From assembly GCA_049662565.1 (NCBI GenBank), contig JBATBW010000148.1, positions 1 through 21,297 on the forward strand: 21,297 bases of DNA, written 5' to 3'. Numbering within the stretch: position 1 is the stretch's first letter; each line of letters starts with the position of its first letter. The position numbers were made by a program, and so were the translations under genes. The notes below the pieces were generated by a model. That model saw nothing but the letters and a program-made list of their open reading frames with translations, was not told the origin of the DNA and ran no database searches. Positions 1 through 7,126 of the stretch are shown here, in pieces. Origin of the DNA: JBATBW01 sp049662565 (GTDB lineage Bacteria > Bacillota_I > Bacilli_A > Erysipelotrichales > Erysipelotrichaceae).

Positions 1-587
1 ATTTAAGGGGTACTGATATTTATTTGTTTCAAAGTGATGAGATGTTTAAAGTAAATACGGATACTTATTTGTTATCACAATTTATGAAGATTGAAAAAAA
101 TGATGATGTCTTAGATATTGGCACAAATAATGGGGCTTTATTACTTTATGCTAGTCAATATCATCCAGGTAGTCTTACTGGCATTGATATTATTGATAGG
201 GCAATCGATATTGCGAATATCAATATGATGTTAAATCATATTGATAATGTTAATTTAATTAATATTGATATCAATAATTTTGATGAAGAAAAGAAATATG
301 ATGTAATTACTTTCAATCCACCATATTTTAAAGGTGATAATGTTAATGATAATGAATATCGCAAAATTGCTCGTCATCAAGTTTGTATTAATGATTTTCA
401 AATTGTTAGTAACATTAAAAGATTATTGAAAAATAATGGGCACGGCTATATTGTATATCGTTATGATATAAGTAGTAATTTAATTAAGGAAATTGATAAT
501 CAAGGATTAAAGATTAATCGACAAGAAATATATATTGATGATAGAACTAATAAAAAAGTATCTATTTTATTAGAAGTTATGTTATAA
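1..587 (+). CDS. tRNA1(Val) adenine-N6-methyltransferase-like protein, 5' partial
   Basis: This is a class I SAM-dependent methyltransferase of the TrmN6/YabB type, which in the family methylates a tRNA adenine at N6 in the cytosol. The frame is open from base 3 to the TAA at 585-587, with residues LRGTDIYLFQSDEMFK upstream of the first in-frame TTG. The real start therefore lies outside the window and the TTG at 24 is not a start. Visible motifs are the SAM-binding loop VLDIGTNNGAL, the acidic strand TGIDI, and the N6-adenine signature NPPYF. The C-terminal strands end in ILLEVML. About 195 residues are present; family members are about 240, so roughly 45 are missing. The -10 box of the next transcription unit overlaps its stop codon. 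The exact tRNA target is inferred from family only. Confidence 0.85.
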   Translation, partial: LRGTDIYLFQSDEMFKVNTDTYLLSQFMKIEKNDDVLDIGTNNGALLLYASQYHPGSLTGIDIIDRAIDIANINMMLNHIDNVNLINIDINNFDEEKKYDVITFNPPYFKGDNVNDNEYRKIARHQVCINDFQIVSNIKRLLKNNGHGYIVYRYDISSNLIKEIDNQGLKINRQEIYIDDRTNKKVSILLEVML

Positions 588-588
588 T
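583..588 (+). promoter_or_regulatory. Predicted -10 box (TATAAT) for the thiT transcript
   Basis: A perfect TATAAT lies over the stop codon of the upstream methyltransferase gene. It would start RNA near 594-595, just before the P1 stem of the TPP riboswitch, which is where a riboswitch transcript should begin. No good -35 hexamer is visible 17 bases upstream, so the call rests on the -10 match and its position. Confidence 0.5.
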
Positions 589-595
589 CAAAAAG

Positions 596-668
596 TGAAC
601 AGGGGAGCCAATTGGCTGAGAGTATACCCTAATCACCTGATCTAGTTAATACTAGCGTAGGGAGTTCA
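596..668 (+). promoter_or_regulatory. TPP (THI element) riboswitch aptamer
   Basis: All conserved blocks of the thiamine-pyrophosphate aptamer are present in order. P1 is TGAAC at 596-600 pairing with GTTCA at 664-668. Then come GGGGAGCC, the pyrimidine-sensor block GGCTGAGA, ACCC, CACCTGATCTAGTTAATACT and GCGTAGGGA. The helix TAGT/ACTA supports the second arm. It precedes thiT, as expected for thiamine-repressed uptake. TPP binding should lower thiT expression. Confidence 0.96.
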
Positions 669-685
669 ACCTTTTTGAATTGCTT

Positions 686-716
686 GCGCCGACAACACAA
701 TGGAGGTGCTTTTTTT
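686..716 (+). promoter_or_regulatory. Probable riboswitch expression platform over the thiT ribosome binding site
   Basis: GCGCC at 686-690 can pair with GGTGC at 705-709, covering part of the thiT Shine-Dalgarno sequence TGGAGGTG (701-708). Seven T residues (710-716) follow at once, directly before the ATG. The same hairpin could act by hiding the ribosome site or, less likely because the stem is only five pairs with one G-T, as a weak terminator. The pairing is read by eye; no folding was run. Confidence 0.4.
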
Positions 717-1202
717 ATGAAAACTAGAGATTTAGCTTACATGGGGATGTATTTGGCATTGTTTTTTGCTTTTGATTGGTTAGCAAACATGTTGCCTTTC
801 TTTAAGATGACTAATGGTGGTACTTTGGGATTAGCTGTTGTACCACTGCTTATTGCTTCATTTCATTTGGGTTTTAAAAAGGGAATGTTGGTTGCCTTAT
901 TATCTTTACCTATTCAATTTATGACAGGTAGTATCTATTTTGTATCATATTTTCAATTCTTTTTAGATTATGCTTTGGCTTTTGGTATTTATGGTACGGC
1001 AGTTTTATTTAAAAATATATATTTAGGTATTAGTGTTACTAATCTTATTCGTTTAGTTGGACATGTTTTAAGTGGTTTTTGGTATTTTGAAGTACCTTTA
1101 TGGGGGTCATTTACCTATAATGCATGGTATATGGTTCCAACGACTATTCTATGTTTAGTAATAGTTCCTTTAGTGATAAAGAAAATTAAAATTAACGCTT
1201 AA
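717..1202 (+). CDS. thiT: Energy-coupling factor thiamine transporter S component ThiT
   Basis: ThiT is the membrane-embedded thiamine-binding subunit of an ECF transporter; it captures thiamine outside and needs the shared EcfA/EcfA'/EcfT energising module, which is not in this window. The protein has 161 residues and about six hydrophobic segments. Family features visible are the NGGTLGLAVVPLL segment near residues 33-45, the LDYALAFGIYG helix, and the RLVGHVLSGFWYF helix, whose His and Trp/Tyr lie in the thiamine pocket in known ThiT structures. The start chosen is the ATG at 717 after TGGAGGTG; an in-frame TTG at 675 lies in the riboswitch leader and is rejected. The TPP riboswitch upstream independently supports thiamine as substrate. 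Confidence 0.93.
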   Translation: MKTRDLAYMGMYLALFFAFDWLANMLPFFKMTNGGTLGLAVVPLLIASFHLGFKKGMLVALLSLPIQFMTGSIYFVSYFQFFLDYALAFGIYGTAVLFKNIYLGISVTNLIRLVGHVLSGFWYFEVPLWGSFTYNAWYMVPTTILCLVIVPLVIKKIKINA

Positions 1203-1215
1203 TGCGTTTTTTTTT
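1194..1215 (+). terminator. Intrinsic terminator of thiT
   Basis: AACGC (1194-1198) pairs with GCGTT (1204-1208) around a TTAAT loop that contains the thiT stop codon, followed by a T run to 1215. The stem is short (5 bp) but position and U tract fit. Confidence 0.65.
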
Positions 1216-1282
1216 GATAAAGTCTTTAAAAAAGGCCGAAAAATTGATATTATATTATAGTATGTAAATAAAGGAGAAATCT

Positions 1283-2974
1283 ATGGTTGTTACTTGGGGC
1301 GATGTATCGTGGGATGTCATCATTGGTGGTTTAGGATTATTCTTATTTGGAATTAAATTTATGGGGGACGGTCTAAAGAGCTTGGCTGGGGATCGTTTAA
1401 GAGAAATTATTGATAAATATACTTCTAATCCGTTTACGGCTTTGTTAGTCGGATTAGTTATAACGGTTTTAATTCAATCAAGTAGTGCAACTACGGCTAT
1501 TGCGATTGGTTTGATTCGAGTAGGTTTGATGCGTCTTGATCAAGCAGTCGGTGTTTTTATGGGGGCAAATATTGGTACAACTGTTACTGCCTTTTTGATT
1601 GGATTAAAAATCGAAAAACTGTCCTTATATTTTATTTTTATCGGTGCTATTGTATTGATGTTTTGTAATCGGAAGAAACACCAATATATTGGGGAGATAT
1701 TATTAGGCTTTGGTATTCTTTTCTTTGGGCTAAAATTGATGGGTGATGAATTAAGAGTAATTAAAGATATTGCGTCATTCCAAGAATTGACAGTTTCAAT
1801 GGGCAATACACCAATTTTAGGTATTATAGCTGGTACTATTATGACGGCAGTTATTCAATCAAGTTCAGCTTCTATTGGGATTATTCAAAAAATATCGGAG
1901 TCAGGTGGTATGGATTTATTTGCCGCAATACCTTTTGTTATTGGCGCTAATATTGGGACTACAATTACGGCAGCTATTGCCGCTACGGGTGGTAATTTAG
2001 CAAGTAAAAGAGCTAGTTTTATCAACTTCTTAAATCGTTTTGGTTTGGCTATTATCGCTTATATTTTATTGACACCTTTGACTACTTTGGTTATTTATTT
2101 AGCGGGTATGTTTAATTTAGGGATGTCGATGCAAGTAGCGGTTGCTCATATTATTTTAAACTTAGTTTCAACGATTGTTTTCTTTCCGTTTATTAAAACG
2201 GGAATTAAGTTATCGAAAATTATATTGCCTGGTGAAGAATTAGAACGAAAAGAAATCAATATTGATGAAATATTGGATCAAAATAATGCGGATGCGGTGG
2301 CAATTTTGCCTTCAGCGGCATTAGAAGGGGCAAAACTTGTAACTAATAAAATGGGGGCATTATGTTTTGATATTTTAAGCGATGCTCGCCAATATTTTAA
2401 TACTGGAAATAGTAAGTATAAAGAAAGTGGTTTCCAAAATGAAGATTTAATTAATTCTTTAGATAAAAAGTTAACTAATTATTTAGTTTCAATTAGTAAA
2501 AATAATTTGAATGAACATGATATGATTGTTTATACTACTAATCTTCAAGTAATTAAGAATATGGAAAGAATTGGAGATTTGTCGACAAACTTAATTGAAT
2601 TCTTTGATATGGTCTATGATGAAAAAGAGAGTTTTACTGAAAATGCGCTTTATGAAGTTAATGGAATGTTTGATGAAATTTGTAGTGTTTTTAGTATATG
2701 CTTAGAAATGTATAATACGAAAGATTTTAGTAAATATGCGCAGGCAGAAAATTATGAAACTAATTTGGATCGCTTAGAGTTTAAAGCACGTGAATTACAT
2801 TTTGAAAGAATGACTAATGGCGCTTGTGATAGTGCCGTAGCAAGTAGTGTTTATGTGGATATTCTTTCTAACTTAGAACGTATTGGTGACCATAGTTTAA
2901 ATATTGCGAAGGTTGCGAAAGATGTTTTAGATATTAATCATTTGCCAGCTGGTTTTCATGATTCGTTAGTTTAA
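1283..2974 (+). CDS. Na+/phosphate cotransporter family protein with PhoU-like C-terminal domain
   Basis: This is a type II Na/Pi cotransporter (NptA/YjbB-like) of 563 residues in the cytoplasmic membrane, expected to move phosphate with sodium. The N-terminal about 310 residues are membrane helices carrying the family's inverted repeat: QSSSATTA near residue 65 and QSSSASIG near 192, each followed by a GANIGTT motif (near 94 and later in the second repeat). Residues from about 340 to 560 are hydrophilic helical PhoU-like repeats; ERIGDLSTN and ERIGDHSLN are the paired PhoU metal-binding signatures. The start is the ATG at 1283 after AAGGAG (1271-1276). It stands alone between two terminators. 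The 80-base gap upstream is AT-rich; I see no convincing -35/-10 pair. The direction of physiological phosphate flux cannot be read from sequence. Confidence 0.92.
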   Translation: MVVTWGDVSWDVIIGGLGLFLFGIKFMGDGLKSLAGDRLREIIDKYTSNPFTALLVGLVITVLIQSSSATTAIAIGLIRVGLMRLDQAVGVFMGANIGTTVTAFLIGLKIEKLSLYFIFIGAIVLMFCNRKKHQYIGEILLGFGILFFGLKLMGDELRVIKDIASFQELTVSMGNTPILGIIAGTIMTAVIQSSSASIGIIQKISESGGMDLFAAIPFVIGANIGTTITAAIAATGGNLASKRASFINFLNRFGLAIIAYILLTPLTTLVIYLAGMFNLGMSMQVAVAHIILNLVSTIVFFPFIKTGIKLSKIILPGEELERKEINIDEILDQNNADAVAILPSAALEGAKLVTNKMGALCFDILSDARQYFNTGNSKYKESGFQNEDLINSLDKKLTNYLVSISKNNLNEHDMIVYTTNLQVIKNMERIGDLSTNLIEFFDMVYDEKESFTENALYEVNGMFDEICSVFSICLEMYNTKDFSKYAQAENYETNLDRLEFKARELHFERMTNGACDSAVASSVYVDILSNLERIGDHSLNIAKVAKDVLDINHLPAGFHDSLV

Positions 2975-2995
2975 GCCCTTTTAAAGGGCTTTTGT
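2973..2995 (+). terminator. Intrinsic terminator after the Na/Pi cotransporter gene
   Basis: AAGCCC (2973-2978) pairs with GGGCTT (2986-2991) around TTTTAAA and is followed by TTTTGTT. It overlaps the stop codon. Only 17 bases separate it from the next start codon, leaving no room for a promoter after it. Confidence 0.75.
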
Positions 2996-3012
2996 TAAAT
3001 ATGGAGGTCTAT

Positions 3013-3507
3013 ATGTATCAACATGATATTAGTGATTACAATATTGCTTTACAACAGTTACAACTGTTTTGTGAGGATGCAAAATACAATATAAGTTTAA
3101 TTTCTAATGCGGTAGCACTATTAAAACAATTTTATCTTGATAAAAGTTGGATTGGGTTTTATTTTGTGATGGATAATCAATTACATTTAGGTCCTTTTAA
3201 CGGTTTATCGGCTTGTATTAGTATCGATAAGGGTAAAGGGGTTTGTGGACAATGTTATCAATTAGAAAAAACTATTGTTGTAAATGACTTAAGTTTAGAA
3301 AAAAATCATATTGCATGTGATTCTTTAAGTAAAAGTGAAATTGTTGTTCCGTTAATTATTGATGGTCAAATGATTGGATTAATTGATATTGATGCACCAT
3401 ATATTAATGCCTTTAATGAAGAGGATGTGAAGTTTTTAGAACAATTTTCTTCATTGTTAACTAAGCATATGGTTACAAAACAAAACAATATTTATGATAT
3501 ACTCTAA
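3013..3507 (+). CDS. msrC: Free methionine-(R)-sulfoxide reductase (GAF-domain fRMsr)
   Basis: This enzyme reduces free L-methionine-(R)-sulfoxide in the cytosol using thioredoxin-type reductants. It is a single GAF domain of 164 residues, the usual family length. The three family cysteines are at residues 68 (GLSAC), 78 (GVCGQ) and 102 (HIACD), with gaps of 10 and 24 residues, the spacing seen in the E. coli enzyme. HIACDSLSKSEIVVPLI is a near-consensus signature. The start at 3013 is chosen because GGAGG at 3003-3007 lies six bases before it; the earlier ATG at 3001 overlaps that site and is unlikely. It opens a long co-directional gene run and lies 14 bases before ccdA, so a redox link with CcdA/TlpA is plausible. 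The gene symbol follows E. coli usage. Confidence 0.93.
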   Translation: MYQHDISDYNIALQQLQLFCEDAKYNISLISNAVALLKQFYLDKSWIGFYFVMDNQLHLGPFNGLSACISIDKGKGVCGQCYQLEKTIVVNDLSLEKNHIACDSLSKSEIVVPLIIDGQMIGLIDIDAPYINAFNEEDVKFLEQFSSLLTKHMVTKQNNIYDIL

Positions 3508-3521
3508 ATAGGAGAAAAAAT

Positions 3522-4172
3522 ATGAATATCTTAATAGTGTTTTTAGCGGGCATCACATCGTTTTTTTCACCTTGTGTATATCCGTTGTTGTTAGTGTATT
3601 TTTCGGTATTTTTAGGTGAGAATTACGAACAAATGTCGATTAGATCACGGAGAATAAAGTTATTGATAAGTACTTTATTATTTATTATCGGTGTTAGTTT
3701 AGTTTTCATAATCCTGGTAATTGGTATGAGTGAATTAACTTCATTATTTAATGGGAAGTATTTACGTTATATCTTTTGTGCTTTCATTATTTTGATGGGT
3801 TTAAATCAGTTAGATATTATTAAATTAAATATTAAGGGTAAACAATTTAACTTTAGTAATTTAAAAATTAATCATTATGTTAAAATGTTATTGATGGGTA
3901 TTGGTTTTTCTATTGGTTTTACGCCATGTGTTGGACCAATTTTGTCTAGTATTATTTTATATTCATCATTAAATCAAGAATTGGCATATAGTTTATTTTT
4001 ATTAATATTTTATATAATAGGTTTCGCATTGCCATTTGTGATAATTTCTTTAGTATTTGATTTGATTAAAACTCATTTAAAGAAATTTAATCGTTATTTG
4101 CCATATATGCATTATTTAAGTGGCTGCTTGTTAGTATTGTTAGGGATTTTGTTGATGGTTGGGTACTTATAA
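3522..4172 (+). CDS. ccdA: CcdA-type thiol-disulfide electron carrier, membrane
   Basis: CcdA proteins carry electrons from cytosolic thioredoxin through the membrane to extracytoplasmic thioredoxin-like proteins. The protein has 216 residues and six predicted helices. The paired redox cysteines lie in the two family motifs FFSPCVYP (Cys18) and GFTPCVGP (Cys136), related by the internal duplication. There is a good ribosome site (AGGAG) before the ATG. The next gene, nine bases downstream, encodes a TlpA-like lipoprotein with CxxC, the expected partner. No cytochrome c maturation genes are near, so a role in reducing an extracytoplasmic thioredoxin rather than haem ligation is more likely here; that is inference. 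Confidence 0.93.
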   Translation: MNILIVFLAGITSFFSPCVYPLLLVYFSVFLGENYEQMSIRSRRIKLLISTLLFIIGVSLVFIILVIGMSELTSLFNGKYLRYIFCAFIILMGLNQLDIIKLNIKGKQFNFSNLKINHYVKMLLMGIGFSIGFTPCVGPILSSIILYSSLNQELAYSLFLLIFYIIGFALPFVIISLVFDLIKTHLKKFNRYLPYMHYLSGCLLVLLGILLMVGYL

Positions 4173-4181
4173 GGAGGCAAT

Positions 4182-4709
4182 ATGAAAAAATTATTAATTG
4201 TTTTAATGATGGCAATAATGGTTGTCGGTTGTACTAAACCAAATGTCCAAGCTAATAAACCGGAAGATAAAAAGAAGAATTATTATGAATTTGAAGTAGA
4301 AGATGAATCAGGAAAGAAATATACTAATAAAGATTTTGAAGGTCAATATTTGTATATTAAGTTTTGGACGAGTTGGTGTCCCTATTGTGTTGATGGACTA
4401 CCGGCACTTAATGAAATAGCAACGAGTGATAAGTTTAAAGTTATTAGTATTATATCGACAGGATATAACGATGAAAAGAATAGAATGGATTTTTTAAAAT
4501 GGTTTAAAGAAAAGAAGTTAGATAATATTGAAATATATTTTGATATAAATAATAAGGCTTATAGTAATGCTGGTATTTCTTCTTTTCCTAGTCAATTATT
4601 TATAAATAAACAAGGAGAAGTAATGTTAGGGACAGCTGGTAGTTTACCTAATGAAACGATATTTAATGTGTTTGACCAAATTGTGGGTTTAGAGGGGAAA
4701 AATGAGTAA
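4182..4709 (+). CDS. TlpA-like thioredoxin-fold lipoprotein
   Basis: This is an extracytoplasmic thiol-disulfide reductase anchored by lipid. It has a short signal peptide with lipobox VVGC (Cys17), a low-complexity Lys/Asn linker (about 18-33), then a thioredoxin/AhpC-TSA-like domain with the active site WTSWCPYCVDGLP (Cys66, Cys69) and a cis-Pro loop ISSFPSQLFI. Length is 175 residues. The start follows AAGGAGG. It is preceded by ccdA, which would keep its CxxC reduced, giving an Etrx-like relay such as that known in Streptococcus pneumoniae. In that system the client is a surface MsrAB; none is encoded in this window. Its 3' end overlaps the next gene by 8 bases, indicating co-translation. 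Confidence 0.9.
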   Translation: MKKLLIVLMMAIMVVGCTKPNVQANKPEDKKKNYYEFEVEDESGKKYTNKDFEGQYLYIKFWTSWCPYCVDGLPALNEIATSDKFKVISIISTGYNDEKNRMDFLKWFKEKKLDNIEIYFDINNKAYSNAGISSFPSQLFINKQGEVMLGTAGSLPNETIFNVFDQIVGLEGKNE

Positions 4710-5322
4710 AAGAAAAATTGAAAATGTAAAATGTGATTTGTGTTTAGCGGAAAATGAGTTTGAAAGATATATTTATATTGATTTAGATGATTACCCTAAT
4801 GCGTTAGAAGATATTATCGATAATCGGCTATTTCATTTCATTTGTAATAATTGTCAAAATGAGGAAATTATTCAATACCCTTTATTTATCATTGATAAAC
4901 TGAATCGAAAAATTCTTTATTTGCATGACGATTTTAACGATATTAAAGATACATTAGATAAGTACTTATTGTGCTTATCTGATGATTATCAGTTAGAATT
5001 AGTAAAAAATGTTAGTGAATTTGTGGAAAGAGCGATATGTTGGTTATTTGGTTATGATTATCGGATTATTTTAGTTTATAAAGCTTTATTGGCTCAACAA
5101 TTAGATGAGGAGATTGCTTTTATTAATTTGAAGAAATTAAATAGTCAAATTGTTTATTGTGTAATTAAAGCGGATAAGAGTATCGAATATTATGATTTTA
5201 ATGAAGAATATTATCAAGTAATTAATGATCGTTTTGGTATTGTTATTGAAGAATATAATCCTAATCAAATTGATGAACAATGGGTAAATAAGATTTTACA
5301 GGATATGAAATATGGAAATTAA
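4702..5322 (+). CDS. CpXC-domain zinc-ribbon protein, function unknown
   Basis: A cytosolic protein of 206 residues. The N-terminus has two CxxC pairs, Cys11/Cys14 (CDLC) and Cys48/Cys51 (CNNC), separated by an acidic strand region; with the following beta strands this matches the CpXC domain, a predicted zinc ribbon. The rest (about 80-206) is helical and acidic with no motif I recognise. It overlaps the TlpA-like gene upstream by 8 bases and the next gene by 11. The middle position in an operon of redox and tRNA-modification genes gives no direct functional clue. CpXC proteins have no firmly assigned biochemical activity that I know of. Confidence 0.75.
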   Translation: MSKRKIENVKCDLCLAENEFERYIYIDLDDYPNALEDIIDNRLFHFICNNCQNEEIIQYPLFIIDKLNRKILYLHDDFNDIKDTLDKYLLCLSDDYQLELVKNVSEFVERAICWLFGYDYRIILVYKALLAQQLDEEIAFINLKKLNSQIVYCVIKADKSIEYYDFNEEYYQVINDRFGIVIEEYNPNQIDEQWVNKILQDMKYGN

Positions 5323-5845
5323 GGGTAAAAAGATTGAACATTTTTTGATCAAAAATCCAGTTTTAAGGAAATATAATGACGATTATTATATATTAAATGA
5401 TGATAATTTATTAACTTGTTGTAATAATATTGTATTGGATAATATTGAATTCATTAGTCAATTTTATTTAACTCTTCCAATTAAACAACAAATTAATAAT
5501 TATGTAATATTGGATAATTGTGATCACCTGAGTGTTTGTCATAATGGTCAAAAGATTGCGTCGGCTTTATATTCTTTGCATCATTTGCCATTATTAAATA
5601 ATGAAAAATCAGATAGTAATGATGATTGCATAATGTTGTTGGCTAAAGATTTGAGTTATTTCTTATTTGATGATGATCAATTTATTGGTTTCTTAGTTGA
5701 TAAATGTCAAAATGGTAATAAGTATTTTGACATTTATCATACTTATTTGTTGTGTCAAGATTTTATTAGTGAAGAAGATTTTATTAATAGTTATAATGAT
5801 GATTATTTTGATTATTCTAAATATGAAAAAGTAAAGAAGGGTTAA
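5312..5845 (+). CDS. Hypothetical protein, acidic and Asn/Asp/Tyr-rich
   Basis: I do not recognise this 177-residue protein. It has no signal peptide or membrane helix. It is rich in Asp, Asn and Tyr and has seven cysteines (36, 37, 70, 76, 106, 132, 148), none in a clear CxxC motif. The frame is supported by the overlap with the CpXC gene upstream and by a one-base gap to the PTS IIB-like gene downstream. The ribosome site is weak, so it is probably translated by coupling to the gene before it. Composition and codon use match its neighbours, so recent transfer is not indicated. It may be a partner of the CpXC or IIB-like protein, on position alone. Confidence 0.7.
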   Translation: MEIKGKKIEHFLIKNPVLRKYNDDYYILNDDNLLTCCNNIVLDNIEFISQFYLTLPIKQQINNYVILDNCDHLSVCHNGQKIASALYSLHHLPLLNNEKSDSNDDCIMLLAKDLSYFLFDDDQFIGFLVDKCQNGNKYFDIYHTYLLCQDFISEEDFINSYNDDYFDYSKYEKVKKG

Positions 5846-5846
5846 G

Positions 5847-6281
5847 ATGAATATTAAATATCAACGCATTGATGAACGGTTATTTCATGGTCAAGTTTTA
5901 TGTTTTTTTAAACAATATCAATGTCAAAAAGTAGTTTGCGTAACAAATAGTAATGATGTTGATCTTTTATGTTGTCTTTCTTGTTGCCAAGACGTTGTAG
6001 TGATGACAAGTGATAAGTATAATAATTGTATATTAGATGAAGATGTCGTTGTTGTTTATGAAGATTTATATACATATTACTTATGTAATGAAAATGATGT
6101 AGATTTATGTATTGGTGGCATTTATCAATTAGGAGAAAATAAGAAATATTACGCAAGAGGTTTGTTTTTAAATGACGAGGAGATTTCTTATTTGCGTTTT
6201 ATTAATAAGAGCAAAAGAGTATATTATCAAATTGACGTTAACGAAGAAGAAGTTGATATTTTAAAGATTATTGGAGAATGA
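5847..6281 (+). CDS. Orphan PTS sorbose/mannose-family IIB-like protein, Cys-rich
   Basis: The N-terminus RIDERLFHGQV (residues 7-17) is the signature of mannose/sorbose-family PTS IIB proteins; His14 aligns with the histidine phosphorylated in that family. Later segments, including CIGGIYQLGENKKYYARG (88-105), match the IIB fold. Length is 144 residues against about 155-165 in transport IIBs. No IIA, IIC or IID gene is in the window, so it is unlikely to be part of a sugar permease encoded here. It has ten cysteines, including a tight CCLSCC cluster (42-47), which is not typical of IIB. It is one base after the hypothetical gene and followed at once by the U32 pair. A regulatory or scavenged-fold role is possible but unproven. 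Confidence 0.75.
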   Translation: MNIKYQRIDERLFHGQVLCFFKQYQCQKVVCVTNSNDVDLLCCLSCCQDVVVMTSDKYNNCILDEDVVVVYEDLYTYYLCNENDVDLCIGGIYQLGENKKYYARGLFLNDEEISYLRFINKSKRVYYQIDVNEEEVDILKIIGE

Positions 6282-6282
6282 T

Positions 6283-7125
6283 ATGTTAGTTAGTGATTTA
6301 CTGTGTGATAAACAATTAGAAGATAGTTCAATTAGTGCCTTTTTAGTTAATATAAATGGGTTGTCTTTTTCTAGTGGTTATGAAATTAGTGGAACTAGAT
6401 CTTTATTAGATAAAGCGAATAAGTATAATAAATTAATTATTTTTAATTTAAATTTATATTATGAAGAAAATGATTTGGCTTTAGTTATAAAATTTATTGA
6501 AGATTATAAAGACGATAATTGTTTGTTTTTAACTAACACGATCGGATTATTGACCTTAGCTAATAAAGAGAAGTTTATTTATCAAGGGAACAAAATATTA
6601 ACTAATCACTTGGATATTGACTTTTATCAAGATTATTGTGATAGTGTGGTAATCGCTAATGAAATTACTTATGATGATATTTTAGATATTGTGAATAATA
6701 CGACTATTAATAAGGGCATTGAGGTATTTGGACATTTATTGTTGTCGGTATCGAAACGGCATTTTTTGAGTTATTATTTTGATCAAATAAATAGTAAAGA
6801 TGATAGTAATGATATTTATTATTTGCAAGAAGAAAAAAGGGATTATTTAATGCCGATTATTCAAAATTGTCATGGTAGTAAGATATATACTCCATATTTG
6901 ATTGATATGATTAATGAATTGCATTATTTAAATGAAAATTTCAAGTATTTGTTTTTAAATAGTTTTGATATTGCGGTTGATAAATATCTTTTAACTTGCG
7001 AATTGTTTAATGCTTATTTAGATGATTCATCAATAAATATTAAAGATCAATTAATTGATATATATTCTGATGTTTTTTCATCGGGATTTTTATATAAAAA
7101 GACGACACTAATAAAGGAGGATTAA
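6283..7125 (+). CDS. U32 family protein, TrhP1-like
   Basis: This is the smaller partner of a U32 pair. In Bacillota, TrhP1 and TrhP2 (YrrN/YrrO) together perform prephenate-dependent hydroxylation of wobble uridine to ho5U in tRNA. The 280-residue protein shows the TIM-barrel-like alternation of the family and a match to the conserved FGHLLLSVSKRHFLSYYF segment (TrhP1 usually has hGyLpMf.S+R.LL..yF), then a late YLMPIIQNCHGSKIYTP motif. It lacks the four-cysteine Fe-S signature, as TrhP1 proteins do. The start is the ATG at 6283, six bases after GGAG; an in-frame TTG at 6271 is rejected because it overlaps that site. One base separates it from the trhP2-like gene. It is divergent from well-known members, so the assignment leans on adjacency. 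Confidence 0.75.
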   Translation: MLVSDLLCDKQLEDSSISAFLVNINGLSFSSGYEISGTRSLLDKANKYNKLIIFNLNLYYEENDLALVIKFIEDYKDDNCLFLTNTIGLLTLANKEKFIYQGNKILTNHLDIDFYQDYCDSVVIANEITYDDILDIVNNTTINKGIEVFGHLLLSVSKRHFLSYYFDQINSKDDSNDIYYLQEEKRDYLMPIIQNCHGSKIYTPYLIDMINELHYLNENFKYLFLNSFDIAVDKYLLTCELFNAYLDDSSINIKDQLIDIYSDVFSSGFLYKKTTLIKED

Positions 7126-7126
7126 A

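Noticed and set aside
24..26. TTG as start of the first methyltransferase gene
   Set aside because: The same frame is open to the window edge and the upstream residues match the family N-terminus, so the gene is 5' partial.
675..716. N-terminal extension of ThiT from a TTG
   Set aside because: It lies in the riboswitch leader, has no ribosome site, and the ATG at 717 follows TGGAGGTG.
1216..1282. Promoter of the Na/Pi gene
   Set aside because: Several TATAAT-like strings occur but none has a -35 match at 16-18 bases; too weak to annotate in such AT-rich DNA.
1540..1806. 88-codon open frame on the minus strand
   Set aside because: It is antisense to the conserved Na/Pi transporter core, low in complexity, with no ribosome site; a shadow frame.
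5908..6156. 82-codon open frame on the minus strand
   Set aside because: It is antisense to the IIB-like gene and made mostly of His, Tyr and Asn from AT-rich codons; no support.
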